Origin: Chlorocebus sabaeus
Taxonomy: Eukaryota; Chordata; Mammalia; Primates; Cercopithecidae
Length of the DNA stretch: 64,000 nt
Direction: 5' to 3'
Assembly (NCBI RefSeq): GCF_047675955.1
Contig: NC_132913.1
Coordinates: 72,907,236 to 72,971,235 of the forward strand
The position numbers and the translations under genes are program-made. Position 1 is the stretch's first letter; each line of letters opens with the position of its first letter. Shown piece by piece: positions 48,601 to 60,705 of this stretch. A model generated the notes under the pieces. It was not told the origin of the DNA and made no database searches. It saw nothing but the letters and a program-made list of their open reading frames with translations.

Positions 48601-51600
48601 AGATAAGAAAGCTTGACATCAATGAGAGAGATACTTTGACAACAAAGTGAAATTTAAAAGAAATTTATTTGACATTTTATTTTATTTTATTTTTTGTAAT
48701 CTGGCATTGTAAAGGAGATACTGAAAACATAAAAAGCCAGAATTCTATAATAATAAGCTAGAAATAAAACACAATACATTTGAGTATTAGAGTATTACTA
48801 ATTGTTGCTTAAGTTCAAAAAATAAATGTCCAGAGTGTAAAATTTTTAAAAATATCACAGAATTCACAAAAAGCACATATACTATGAAAGAAAATTTAAA
48901 AGACAGAAGATCTGCTCAAAAAAAGAGAATAAAGAAAATGGAGTTAAATAAAATTTTAAATAGAAAATAGGAGAAAATTAATCACAACTAGAGGAAACGT
49001 GCATTTATATGGAGAGGGTTCTCTGAATAACACTTAAATTTAAAAAATAAAGTTATTTTAACCTTAGAATTCTGAGGTAAATTAACATTCAAGTGTGATG
49101 GTGAAATAAAGTTTCTGGGATTGAAAAATGTATTACCTGCATAACCTTTATTAGGAAATTATTTTAAAACACACGTTTAAAAAATAGGGAAGTAAACCAA
49201 TGAGAGAAAATGGGATAGAACCTAAGAGAGGTGACATCCATGAGGGTCAACAAAACCGATGTGGAAGAAGAATTAGGGACTGCAATCTTTAAGAAGTATA
49301 GTGTTTAATAGAATATAAGTTTAATAGAATAGTCAAAATCACTTAGACCACTAACGCTCTTTATAGATGCAGTAAAAACTATTGATGGGATCTGAAAAGA
49401 AAAAAAAATTAATTTAAAGTTTTACCTAAAACCTTTTTTAAAGAGGCATTGTTCTAACAACACTGCACTCATAAATAATTAAATCCTATGTCAGCAAATT
49501 CATTGTAAAGTAAGATTGTTGATAATAATCGCACAAAAGCTACATTTTGATTTTCAATGTTTAGTGCCATAACACAAATTATGGGAGACTTAAAGTATAA
49601 TAATATAAAGTAGATTCCATAGAAGACATAATCCTATTTCACTGTAATATGGGAGAAATATTGTGGAAATTTAATGACAAATTTATATTACGGTTACTGT
49701 TTGAATTATATATGTGCAATATATGACTGTTGAGGCCTCCCTGACAGATTAACATAATGCCATTTGGCATATTCTGCTATGTGGTGAAATGCTTTTGACT
49801 CATAATTAAAGACTAGTGTCTACATATTTCCTTTGATAAAATCTACCTGACAAAACATTACAGCAATAATATTAGTTGAAGTTTAAAGTCCTTATAAATC
49901 TCTTCAAATATTGTTTACACTTGTCCTATCAAGAAACATAACATTTTAGTTAAAAATACACAGTCATATCCAAAGTATAGTCTTAAATCCTTCCCCAGTA
50001 CATTCATCTAATTACCTTAGTTTTCCGGCCTACATTTTGTTATCTATAAACCAATGATCCGTTTGTCATTAACAGGAGAGTAATTGCAACAGTGATTTTT
50101 TTTGTCATTTCTTCTTCCAAGCATATCAAGATCAGCATACATGTTTTTTCATTAGCTCACAGCACAAATGGTTGACTGTTTGGGGATTTGTACAGCACTT
50201 CTTGCTAAATTTCATTATTTGATCCGTCTTGACGAAGGAAAGGTTGTTATACTAGTGTGCTGACAAACTGACAAACCTTGCTTCTGCTCTTACAACTTTT
50301 TAAACATCATAGTTAATATTCATCTAGCGTTCCTCAACTGTGTGCCACAGGAGGGCATACCATTCACAAACAGTTAGCTGAGAAATCACCATGATGATTC
50401 AGACAAATATTGAAAGTGATATGCTGATGATAGCAGTCTATGATTTGACCCAGATTAAGAAAAATATATGTCGTTTTTTCCTCTTATGCAATGTATGTTT
50501 ATGGAAAAAGCATTTAGTTATTTGTCACAGTATTTTTCACTGTCTACTACATTTCTGTTGTATTTAATTTTATTTTCCTATTTTATCACTTTTAATATGC
50601 TATCACGGTAATTTTATATTGAAATACAAAAATAATGAAGTAAAATATTTACATAACAGAAATGAAAATCAAATAATCCCATGATATTGGTTTAGATCCA
50701 CCTATCCTACATATGCAAATAGACATAACGAGGTGGTAAAATTTCTGCATTTAGATCTCAGCAACATTTGAATCATTTTTAAGTAATCATTTCATAAGAT
50801 TGACAGTTTTCCTAAAGTTAAACTGCATTGCCTTCACTGTGCTTTGGAAAAGAAATGTGTAAAAGTGAGGAAATAATAAATATTAAATGACAATGCAAGA
50901 CGAAATATTGCAAAAGTTTTGCAAACTTTTGACCCTAATATCATTAATTCTGATTTTGAATTTCAGTTTAAGTTTATTGTTGTTATTCTACCATTCTTTT
51001 TCTACAAGGGATTTTAAATGATGAAATATAACAACTCACTTTCTCATCTTTGTAGAAATCAAAAATTATCTACATATGTATCTACTCACTGAGGATGGTT
51101 CTTCAAAATTTTAAACAATTAACTATAAATTTTCTAATACTGGTGTTTTTAATACATTGTTTTTATTTTTTTAATATTGGATTTCTTTTCATACATTGTT
51201 TTATGTCAAAAAACAAACTTTATTTGAACTAGAAAGTTATAGTAAAAAGTTCATTTTTTTTTACTTTAGTCAGCTTTATTCTCAATTTTGCATTTTTTTA
51301 CCTTGAGCTGAGTCTTATAAGGTAGGTTAAAAATTGTGCAGGAAGAGTAAAAGAGAAAAACCTTTCAGTGGAAAAAACAGATGAATGTCAAGTACAGATG
51401 TATATCAAGGACAAAACTGAATGAAACAAATTCAAAACTGAATGAAAGACAAAATTGAATTCAGAATTGGAATAAGATTTTTTTCCATAATTTATCCATT
51501 TTAGTATGTATATCTGTGTTATTTCTAATTCTATGTTGTTATCAAGTTTGATGACTTATTTGCCTATTTCTCTTTTCTTTACAGCTATTTTTGTGACTCA

Positions 51601-52339
51601 TACATAGCATAGCTCCTACTACACTAATTATACTTTAATTCTGAATTATTGGGAAAGCACTCTCCTGGGCTCTAGAAAAATAGCACAAATGTAAATGTCA
51701 AAATACATTATTTTCATTTTCAAATTGCTTGCGATCTAACCAGTGTGGTAATTGGCTACTTTCTCTATTACTGATTCTTGGCACTTCCTGGGTTCTTCCA
51801 GTCCCATTTGTTCTTTAAAGTCAGTGATCTGTAGCCTCAATTTAAATCAGAGATGACCTTTAAAATAGATACTCAAAACAGTAATGATTGAATGGTACAA
51901 CTATTACAACAGGCATTTCCTCTCTTGTCAGAGTTAATGAAGACATCGTGAGCAGCAGTTTTTGGGCTATCTACCAAGGAAAATGTCATTCTTCCATAAA
52001 TGTTTAAAATGTAACACAAAAAGTTAAAGCTAAGTAAGTGAAACTAACGTTTTTGTATGGATTACAATTATTTTAATATATAATGAATGCATTTTTGTTA
52101 TATATAATTAATTAGTCACACATATCACTTTTATTTCAAGTCAAGGAAAAACAGGTAACTTCTTAGTAAGGATTGGCTGTTTGATAGTCAATCATTCCAC
52201 ATGTCACCTGTTGGGGAGGCAAAATATTCTCAACCCAATATTGGAATAGCCATACACATCATAAAAATATTTCACTCTAAATAATTTGGAGAAAATATTT
52301 ATAGGTCATTTTCAATTTTCCATGAGCTTTTGTTTCTCA
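48601..52339. other. Long unassigned AT-rich stretch
   Basis: Almost 3.7 kb without a confidently recognised repeat or gene. 48850-49240 has a faint resemblance to L1/HAL1 ORF1, which I would not call. No open frame reaches a notable length. Confidence 0.45.
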
Positions 52340-52740
52340 TAGAGCTCCGTCACATCTTTGTACACACAGCCTCTGTTGACCCAAAAATGAGTGGGCTGCT
52401 TGCGTCTCCTCAAGTCTCTTCTGTGCATATGCACAGTTTCTGATCGACCCAGGATGTGGGCATGGCTTATCCATTTCTCTACACCTATCTCACTCCTAGA
52501 ACTGCCTCTTAAATTCCTCAGCTAGTCCTTTGGTCTATTGTTTGAGCCAATAGAACAACCCTAGCTGGCAGGGTCAGTAGCCCTCCTGTTTGCTTGCCAC
52601 TAAGATCAACACTTCAAGTCATACTTCTCCAAATTAGGTAAGCCTCTCCTGACAGCAGCAGCAAAACAGCTGGTTTCACACCCTGCCCTACCTTATGTAA
52701 CTAACAGGTTGCCAAAGCCAGGTGGGGATGGTAGCCACTG
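52340..52740. other. GC-richer unassigned block
   Basis: A clear rise in GC over the flanks, with AGCAGCAGC near 52657 and 'gtgcatatgcacag' near 52424. It could be an old LTR or a single-copy element. I cannot assign it. Confidence 0.4.
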
Positions 52741-52939
52741 TTTACAAGAATTTCATAAGTAACCTAGATTTCACTAGAGACTTGATAGACAGCTAAATGG
52801 TACAGAAATCAGGCAATATATAGCTTCCATTTGAAATCAGATGTAACTGTAAACGTATTTCCATTTTATTCAAAGGCAAATGAAAATTAACATTATGTAA
52901 GAATAGGTAAATTTTTTTGTAAAGCGTGTGGAAACTAAT

Positions 52940-53010
52940 CGGCCACTCACTTGCTATATGTTCTTAGCACAGGTTGGAACCTGCAGTCTCTTTGTCTGTA
53001 AAATGCCATC
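52940..53010 (+). mobile_element. Possible MIR fragment
   Basis: 'actcacttgctat' and 'gtctctttgtctgtaaaatg' follow the MIR core-to-tail order. Very short and diverged. Confidence 0.35.
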
Positions 53011-53299
53011 GATGCAACCACATGGCTATAATAAAGTAGCTGACTGTGACAATCCATTTAAGACAGTATTTACTTAAAGTATTCCATAATATCAAACTGG
53101 AAACTATAAAATCTTCACAGAGAGTGTCTTCCTTTAACTTTTCATCAATCGTCTTCACTCTTAAGTTTCCCAGTTGTCCATCATGACAATAAAACTTCAA
53201 TAAAAGTCTGGTCACTAGTATTTATAGGAGGATTTCCTTGTAAATCCTATAAAAGAAGTAGACTTAGCTTACTTCTCTACATTGCTTCTTTATTTTTTA

Positions 53300-53309
<10 letters not shown>

Positions 53310-53340
<31 letters not shown>

Positions 53341-53646
53341 GAGGCAGAGTTTCACTTTTGTTGCCCAGGCTGGAATGCAATGGTGCGATCTCTGCTCACT
53401 GTAACCTCTACCTCCCAGGTTCAAACAATTCTCCTGCTTCAGCCTCCTGAGCAGCTGGGATTATAGGCTTCTGCCACCACGCCTGGTTAGAGTGTGTGTG
53501 TGTGTGTGTGTGCACGCGCACGTGTTTAGTAGAGACAGAGTTTCTCCATATTGGCCAGGCTGGTCTCAAACTCCTGACCTCAGGTGATCCGCCTGCTTAG
53601 CCTCCCAAAGTGTTGGGATTACAGATGTGAGCCACTGCGCCCGGCC
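53310..53646 (-). mobile_element. AluSx with (ATT)n tail and an internal (TG)n
   Basis: A full antisense Alu with a 36-base (TTA)n tail (to 53339) and AluS-type 'ctggtctcaaactcctgacc'. A 13-base duplication (53297-53309 and 53647-53659) with one mismatch flanks it. The A-rich linker between the monomers has been replaced by an alternating GT/CG tract at 53492-53525. Confidence 0.94.
53492..53525. repeat. Alternating purine-pyrimidine tract
   Basis: (GT)n followed by GCACGCGCACGTGT, 34 bases of strict alternation with a CGCG core: a strong candidate for left-handed DNA under torsion. Confidence 0.95.
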
Positions 53647-53659
53647 TTAAAGAATTATT

Positions 53660-53740
53660 TTTTAAATGTATGAACTATATGCCAACAAATTTGAAAACCT
53701 AGAAGAAACGGATAAATTCTTTTATACTGTTTTTAAATAA
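53660..53740 (+). mobile_element. Old L1 ORF2 scrap
   Basis: 'tatatgccaacaaatttgaa' and 'agaagaaacggataaattct' correspond to L1 ORF2 just before the reverse transcriptase domain. The neighbouring Alu is inserted at its left edge. Confidence 0.65.
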
Positions 53741-55249
53741 ATATATAATGTCACAGGAAAAAAACCTCTCAAAGATAAATAGAACTTCCATTATGTTCCA
53801 AAGGCCATTTTCCACCTATATTTTACTTAAAACATTATCTGATTATGTAAAGAACAGATTTTTATAATAGAAAATTTGGAAATTACAGAAAACAATTGAA
53901 AATAGTATCTAAAACAAGATATCCAAAATAGCAATTATTAACATTAAGTATTTTCTTTTAAAAAGGTTTGCTTTTAAGCACAATGTTCAAGAAGTAAAAC
54001 TTATTCTGATACTTTATTAGCTAGTAAAATTAAACTTTTTTTCATTTGCCTAAAATCTATTCATTATTGTTTTATTCTGAGTTTGTTTTAGGATTCTCTA
54101 TATGTTGTTTATCAAATAGCATACTTTTTGTTTTTTTAGAATAAACTTTGCCAAAAAATTTATTAACTAACTAATAAGGAAACAAGCAGGATGGTAAATT
54201 TGCTTCAAAGGAAAATAAATTGAGGAAGCATACGTAGTAGTTAAAGGAAAGAATATTTGAGTAAGGTTTCCAATTTACAATTCAGAAGAAAACCATAGAT
54301 TTGAGCTTGTAATCTACTATACCGGACAAAGCCCAGAAACTATTAATATCTCTACAAGAAAAAATTAGTTTGCTTTCTTCAAGTAAAATCCATTTGCATA
54401 AATACCAGTTCTCTACAAGATAACATCTATCCCTACAGCATTGTAAAATGCACTAATCGGTACTAAAGAGTAAATCAAAGATATCCACACTTATAAAGAA
54501 TCAAATAATCATAGATGGGCCTGCTAGATATACCTACCAGACTCTGAAGGAACACACAGTAATTTTTTTCTCTATTACCAATTTTTGAGCATTTTTTCCT
54601 AACAGTGGTTCTTGTGATCATAAATAATCTCCAAAGATTATTCTTGGGCACAAAAAAGAGTGACAGTGATGAATGAATGGTACAACTGTTTACAACAGGC
54701 ATTTCCTGTTATAGAATAAACAAATAGAATAAAACTATATTTTATTATTTTTTTAAGAGATGCAACAAGAGGTTTTAACATATGCATGCCTTTATGTCTT
54801 TATAGAGTTTAGCAACTACTAAGGCCAAAGAATTAACTTCTCTTAGGAATTTTAAAAGTGATATAGGGATGTATTTTAGAAAACTTGTCTCACACCAGAG
54901 ATCTTTTTTATATTATTACTATCATTCTTTGCTCTTTTTCTTTTTCTTTGGAGATTAAGAAGTCTAACCCAACAAGATTGTCTCCACTAGATTTCACTTA
55001 TACTACTTATAAATGAGGCTGCATATCTCCCTCTCTCTGAGGTCCCACAAAACTGTTAAGTTTCTTGGCCTGGCAGAAAGTGACCTTCCTTACTACATAA
55101 AATACAGAGCATAGTAAACCATTAAACTGACACCACTCAATTTTTCTGAGTAGGCTTGGTGGAAATTGTTTCACTGAATAAATATAACTCAATTCCTTTA
55201 ACTCAATTCCTTTTCATACTTATTGAATAACATATATTCTAAATTTTCT
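53741..55249. other. Unassigned AT-rich sequence
   Basis: Nothing recognised; no gene. Confidence 0.45.
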
Positions 55250-56156
55250 TGTAAAATTGACATAAAGAAAAATATTTCAGTAGATTAAAATCTCAAACAT
55301 ATACTGTGTGATCAGAGTGTAAATAGATTAAAATAACATCAATAAAGCATCTCCAAAAGCAGTGAATATCCAGAAATGAAACAACTTAATTCTAAACAGC
55401 TAATGTGTTAAAGAAGTTATAAAGGATATTTAAAAATACTTAAATTTCAATAATAATGAAAGCACAACTTACCAATTTTGGGGGGAAATATAAATCTATA
55501 CTTAGAAGAAAATGTATAGCTTTAAAGATGTATATTAAGAAAGAAAGAAATATTTAAAATCAAGAATACAGGCTTCAATCATTAGAAGCTAAAAAAAGTA
55601 AAAATATTATCAAAATATGTAGAAAGAAAGAATAGATAGGAGTGAAAATAAATTAAATGAAAAAAGAAGACAATATGAATAAAACACTTAAAAAGATGTT
55701 TTGTTAAAGTCAGTAGAATTGATAAACCTATACGTAGACTCAGAGAGAAAGAGGGAGAACACAAATTGTCTATATCAGAAATGAGAAAGGGGTCACCACT
55801 ACATATTGTATAGGTAAGAAGAGAAAAACACTACATAAATACTTATTCCACAGATAATAGAAATTTAAAAAAAGGAATGTGTATGTACAAATACAGGTAT
55901 ATGTATTAGAATTTTACTCCCAAGGATTTGAAAAGTTAGATAAAGTGGAAAAATGCCTTGAAAGAGAAATGTTATTAAATATACCTCAAAAGGAAACAGA
56001 AAGTCTTAATAGACTTATATTTAGAAGAACTGAATTTGTAAACAAAAAATTTCTCACAAAGAAAACTTTTAGCCTTGAGGAATTCACATGCAAATTCTAT
56101 GTAATATTAAATAAAAAACCAATACTAATCTATACAAATTCTTTTAGAAAATAGAA
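55250..56156 (+). mobile_element. Old L1M ORF2 segment
   Basis: Order of phrases from 'aaaagcagtgaatatccaga' to 'ttcacatgcaaattctatgt' follows L1 ORF2 from the endonuclease-RT linker into the RT region. A 91-codon frame at 55879-56154 survives by chance. It is decayed, with an unclear left edge. Confidence 0.6.
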
Positions 56157-56302
56157 GAACAGATGTTGGCAAGGATGCGAAAAAATAGGAACGCTTCTAC
56201 ACTGTTGGTGGAAGTGTAAATTAGTTCAACCATTGTGGAAGACAGTGTGGCAATTCCTCAGGGATCTAGGACCAAAAATACCATTTGACCCAGCAATCAC
56301 AA
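56157..56302 (+). mobile_element. Internal fragment of a younger L1 (L1PA/PB-like)
   Basis: 'acactgttggtggaagtgta' to 'aataccatttgacccagcaa' is low-divergence L1 near the ORF2 3' end. It lacks both the L1 3' UTR/poly(A) and any 5' portion, so it is not a normal insertion product. Confidence 0.85.
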
Positions 56303-57542
56303 ACTCCCTCATGGCCTGTATGGTTTCCATTGAGAACTTGTTTCCAGGTGAATTGGGATTCTTTTATATGTTAGCTGATTCTTTTATCTTGCTGCTTTCA
56401 ATATCATCTCTTCGTCCTTGACTTTGAGTTTGATTATTGTACGTCTTGGGAAAAATCAATGATAAAAATAGATGTGTTGGTTACAAAGCTATAAATATAT
56501 GTAATTATTTGGAGTTTTATAAATTTTATCTTTTTGTTTCTTTCTTCCAAAAACTTTATTGTAAGGTGATGGTGCCTCAGATTGGAGGAAATCTAGGCTA
56601 TCTTGGCTTCTAAATAATTCTGCTAGTATAAAATATCTCACCTAGAGATCTTTCGATAAGCAAATAACTATTTAATTTTAAAAATGTAAGCAAGTTACAT
56701 GTATTGAAAGCTTCCAGTTTTAGATAGTATACTAGGCTTTATCCGACCAATAATAAACATAATATTTTCTCTGCTTTTGAGGAGCAAACAATATTAGAGG
56801 TAGACAAACTAGATATTGTACTAGATTTTGAAATTTATAAAAGGATGTAATAGAGTAAAAAAAGTCTCATACAATTGCATAGAAGAACTACATTATTCTG
56901 CATAATATTTGACAGATGAAATTACATTTTTCACCAAGTATATTTGTTTTGAATGATGTATAGGAAAAAATAACCAAGCAGTGGGCAGAAGATAAGAATT
57001 TGGGCAGGTATGTAGTAAAATGAAACTTCTCTAAAACTTAAATCTTCATTATGAATGGACTATGAATATTACTAACATATGAACATTGAAGAGCTTGTTA
57101 GAGCTATATTTTTTTAGGGTTATATACACTATCTTGCTGGGGAGAAACTACTAAAGTTTTAAATGGAAAAGGTGACATGATTATGTCAGAGAGTTAGAGT
57201 AATAATTATAGGCACTTTGCAAAAGTCATTTTTTTGTTGCTAAAAACTAAAAAAGCTTTCTGTTGTACATTAAAGAAAGAGTGGATTGAGAGACTATTGT
57301 AATAATCTAGGTGATAAATGGCAAGTTCTTGAAATACAATAATATCCTTGAAGATGAAGGAGAAAGTATAGACTAGAAATCTATTTGGGTAAATAATAGC
57401 TTCTGTGCATTTCCGAACAATATTTCTAATGATATTGCTAAAAAACACCAAGACATTACAGTGAATGTTAACGCAAAGAAGAGCAAAATAGTAGGCAACA
57501 GGAACAAATGAGTGAAAACAACAAACAAGAAAAGAATATTAT
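56303..57542. other. Unassigned; possible old repeat at its left
   Basis: 56310-56450 ('gaattgggattcttttatat', 'gagtttgattattgtacgtc') has the texture of an old interspersed repeat that I cannot name. The remainder is AT-rich without landmarks. Confidence 0.4.
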
Positions 57543-57827
57543 GTCAAAGATGGCCAACTAGAAGTCGTGGCATTCAGAGGCTCCCATTGAGAAAACCATA
57601 ATAAGCATGTGAATCTTCACCAGCAACCAAGGTATCCAGGTTCTTTCATCAAAATTGACCAGAAGGCTGCTGTGACCCATGGAGAGAAGGAAGAGCAGTG
57701 TGATGTGGCAGCCCACCTGAGAGTCACAAGAGGAAGGGGTACCCCCCTACTCCCAGCCAAGGGAGGCAGTAAGTGAGGGTGCTACTAAGCTGGGGAAACT
57801 GCTTTTTCCACAGAACCATGCAACCCA
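57543..57827 (+). repeat. Left arm of a large inverted repeat (L1-5'-end-like)
   Basis: It starts GTCAAAGATGGCCAACTAGAAG, which resembles an L1 5' end, and runs through 'gcttttt'/'ccacagaaccatgcaaccca'. The reverse complement of 57891-58200 matches it along its length with moderate divergence. It is GC-richer than the surroundings. Confidence 0.85.
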
Positions 57828-57890
57828 TGGATCAGAAGATCCCACTCGTGAACCCACGCCACCACCAGGGCGTAGCATCCCAACCCCAGG

Positions 57891-58200
57891 TGGGTTGCAC
57901 GGTTCCATGGAAAAAGTACGGTTTCCCGTGATGGGTGGCATCCTCACTCACCACCTCCCTTTTCTGGGGGAGGGGGCTTCCCTGCCCTGTGTGCTCTCAG
58001 GTGGGCTACTGCACCACACTGTTCTTCCTTCTCTCAGCGGGTCACACCAGCCTCCTAGTCAGTTCTGATGAGAGAACCTGGATATCTTGGTCGCTGGTTA
58101 AGGATTCACATGCTTATTATGTTTTTGTTTTTGTTTTTGTTTTTTTTGTTTTTTCGATGGGAGCCTGCGAACACTGATGCTTCTAGTTGACCATGTTGAC
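57891..58200 (-). repeat. Right arm of a large inverted repeat (L1-5'-end-like)
   Basis: Read on the minus strand it begins GTCAACATGGTCAACTAGAAG, preceded by 'caggggtgga', which looks like a complete L1 5' end. It follows the left arm through to 'ggaaccgtgcaaccca'. It carries an extra T-rich (GTTTTT)n insert at about 58121-58154. The 63-base spacer (57828-57890) is not part of either arm. Confidence 0.85.
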
Positions 58201-58559
58201 TCCACCCCTGAATTATTTTAAGAGAGGGAAAACCCTGTTATTGCTCCAGCCAGTTCCTTGAGAATGATCTGTGACAGTGAAGCATGAGAGTAAAGTAGGG
58301 AAGAGCAATGCAGACTCTCTAAGTGGAGAAGGCAAAAATAAAAACTATGTGAGCAGAACTGTAAAAGAGAGTACTGGCAAAGACAGAATTACATGGAAAA
58401 AGAGCTCTGGAGATTTGAAAAGGGCTCCCTTAAGTATTTAGCTGAGTATAATTAGTTTATGAGTATTCAAAATCTAAAAGAAGTCAGGGAAAGCTATTGA
58501 AAAGTTTTAAAGTTAACCATGCCCATCTGCCCCACAGAGCTGGGATCAGTGTCTGTTAA
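58201..58559. other. Unassigned sequence between L1-like pieces
   Basis: It might be further L1 5' UTR, but I cannot anchor it. No gene. Confidence 0.35.
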
Positions 58560-58985
58560 CTTCAGGCTAACAGGACAACAACATGATTCTCAGAGAATGT
58601 GATCAAGTGCAAAGAAGGGTACTGCTTCCAGTGTGGAAGAGAATTAGCTTTACAAGGAATACCGTTCCAGGCACATGTAACAAAACCAAACTCTGGTCAA
58701 GTAAGTGATTCCATCCCCAAACAAAACTCAAGAATATTTATAAACAAAAATATCCAGCACCCCTCAAGGCAAAATTCAGTGTTTGGCATCCAGTTAAAAT
58801 TATCAAGGATGCAAAGAAGTAGAAAATACAACTCATAACTAATAGAAATATCATTCAGTTGAAATTGGCTTAGAATGGCACATATATTAGAATTAGCATA
58901 TAAATACATTAAAAGATTTATGATAACCGAATTCCATATGTTAAAGAAGTAAAATACAGATATAAAATATAACATAAGAAACAAA
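58560..58985 (+). mobile_element. L1M 5' UTR to ORF1-start region
   Basis: 'gtgtttggcatccagttaaa', 'tcaaggatgcaaagaagtag' and 'gaattccatatgttaaagaa' match the medial-L1 segment just before ORF1. Truncated at both ends and decayed. Confidence 0.6.
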
Positions 58986-58994
58986 ACTTCTAGA

Positions 58995-59070
58995 GCTAAT
59001 ATGTTTGTGCTGTTTAAGTCATTAAGTTTGTTGTAATTTGCTGCAGTGACAATACGAAACAAATATACCC
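58995..59070 (+). mobile_element. MaLR LTR 3' end scrap
   Basis: 'gtgctgtttaagtcattaag' and 'ttgctgcagtgacaatacga' fit the last 70 bases of an MLT1-type LTR. Confidence 0.5.
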
Positions 59071-59480
59071 CACCATCTCATTGCAATTTAGGGTAGATTT
59101 CTGCACTCTTTGTTTAATTTCATCCCTTTGTACATGCTTCTATCAGAGATTAAAAACATTTTTGTGTCAGTTTTATCCAATTGAATAAACGCACACAGGG
59201 TATTTTGCTGTATTTTGATCTCTTGAGTAGATTACAAGCTTCTTTAGTTCAAGACTTATGTCTTTCATCTCTATAAACATAGTTACTTTATCTACTTATG
59301 CAGTTGGAATTAAATTGCAGCTGAATAACAGATATATAAATTTCTCAAGCCCTCCAACCTGGAAGTTACCTTTCATTCTTCCCTGTCCTTTATTCACTAC
59401 AACTCATCATCAAATTTATTTCTCTACCATTGAAAAAAAAAACCTAGAATATGAAAATTTTTAGTTTCTTCACCACTATC
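59071..59480. other. Unassigned AT-rich sequence
   Basis: Nothing recognised. Confidence 0.45.
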
Positions 59481-59800
59481 ACTCTTTTCCAAATCACCAT
59501 GATCCCTAATTGGACCTCATAACTTGCCAAAAGTATTGCAATATCCTCCTGATTAGTTTTCTTAACTATCTTCTTACCTCTTTATAGGTTTATTCTTAAT
59601 CTACTACTCTCAACCCAGAGTACTTTTGTTTAAAAAATTCTGATTATTACATTCCTCTGTTCCAATGCCTCCAATGCTTAAAGTGTCACTTATAATAAAA
59701 TCGAAAGTCCTTTTGATATATCAGTTGCTACATAATTTAGCCCAGTGATATTTTGATGAACGCATCATCTCCCTTATTCCACTGGATCACTTTGTCTTGC
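59481..59800 (+). mobile_element. L2 element, first part
   Basis: 'attgcaatatcctcctgatt', 'acattcctctgttccaatgc' and 'tcccttattccactggatca' follow the L2 3'-half order. Ancient and broken. Confidence 0.65.
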
Positions 59801-60307
59801 TATACTGGTCTTGTAAAACCAGCATAATTATCTCATAGAACTGATGTTTATGGCTTCTTTTGATGACACAAAACAATTGACCCTCCCAGTCTTGAAACTT
59901 GAGAAACTCAAATTTGTTTTATCTCAGTTTCTTTCTCAGGAAACCAACCATCAGTCATCCCAGATAGTATCAAGGAACTGAAACTTAGCAGATCACCACA
60001 TTTGGACAATGAGATGCCATACTCTTCACCCATCAGGATTGCCTATTCAACCTCCTGCTTCCTATTGACTACCTCCACTTCCTTACCGCTCCAAAATTAC
60101 TGTGTTTTCACATATAGTTACATTTCTTCCTTGCTATATAAACCCCTACATTTAGTAGGTTGAGGAGATGGAATTGAGACTGACTTCCCACTGTCTCAGC
60201 TGAGGGACCCAAAAAAAGCCTTCTTCCTTGGAAATATTTGTTTTAGTGATTGGCTTTCTCTGTGGTAAGCAACAGGACCTAGACTTTACCCTGGTGTTTC
60301 AGTAACA
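59801..60307 (+). mobile_element. ERVL-type solo LTR (MER21-like)
   Basis: It begins near 'tatactggtcttgtaaaacc' and ends 'ggtgtttcagtaaca'. The interior 'ctatataaacccctacattt', 'agccttcttccttggaaata' and 'agtgattggctttctctgtg' fits an LTR with a TATA-type box and R/U5. A perfect 5-base duplication, CTTGC at 59796-59800 and 60308-60312, marks the ends, and the host L2 reads across. The subfamily is from memory. Confidence 0.75.
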
Positions 60308-60312
60308 CTTGC

Positions 60313-60705
60313 TATGCAAACAGTTAAGGCACTCTGAGATCCTTAGCACTAAAACTGCCTATTCCTGGAATGCTTTTGCCCATTGTGTGGTTTATTCACC
60401 TCCTCCTACTTCACTTAAGTCTCTGCTCAACTGTGCCTAATATAATTGTTCCTCTGAGACCACACTATATGTACTCACACATTCCACTTAAATGTATCCA
60501 TCTTCTACTGATTTATTTTTCTTCCCAACACTTATCGTGACATGATACTTTATATATTTATTTGTACCCTGTGTTTCTTCTCATATCACATAAGGTCCAT
60601 GAATGGAGACACATAGTCTACTGTTTTATATACAAGCTCAGCCCCTATACCTAAGCTAGTTTTTTAGAAGTGCTTAATAAATGTTTGTTGAATAAAGAAG
60701 TAAAT
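60313..60705 (+). mobile_element. L2 element, second part (3' end)
   Basis: 'cctggaatgcttttgcccat' to 'gtgcttaataaatgtttgttg' is the standard L2 3' end with its AATAAA. It resumes from 59800 across the LTR. Confidence 0.8.
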
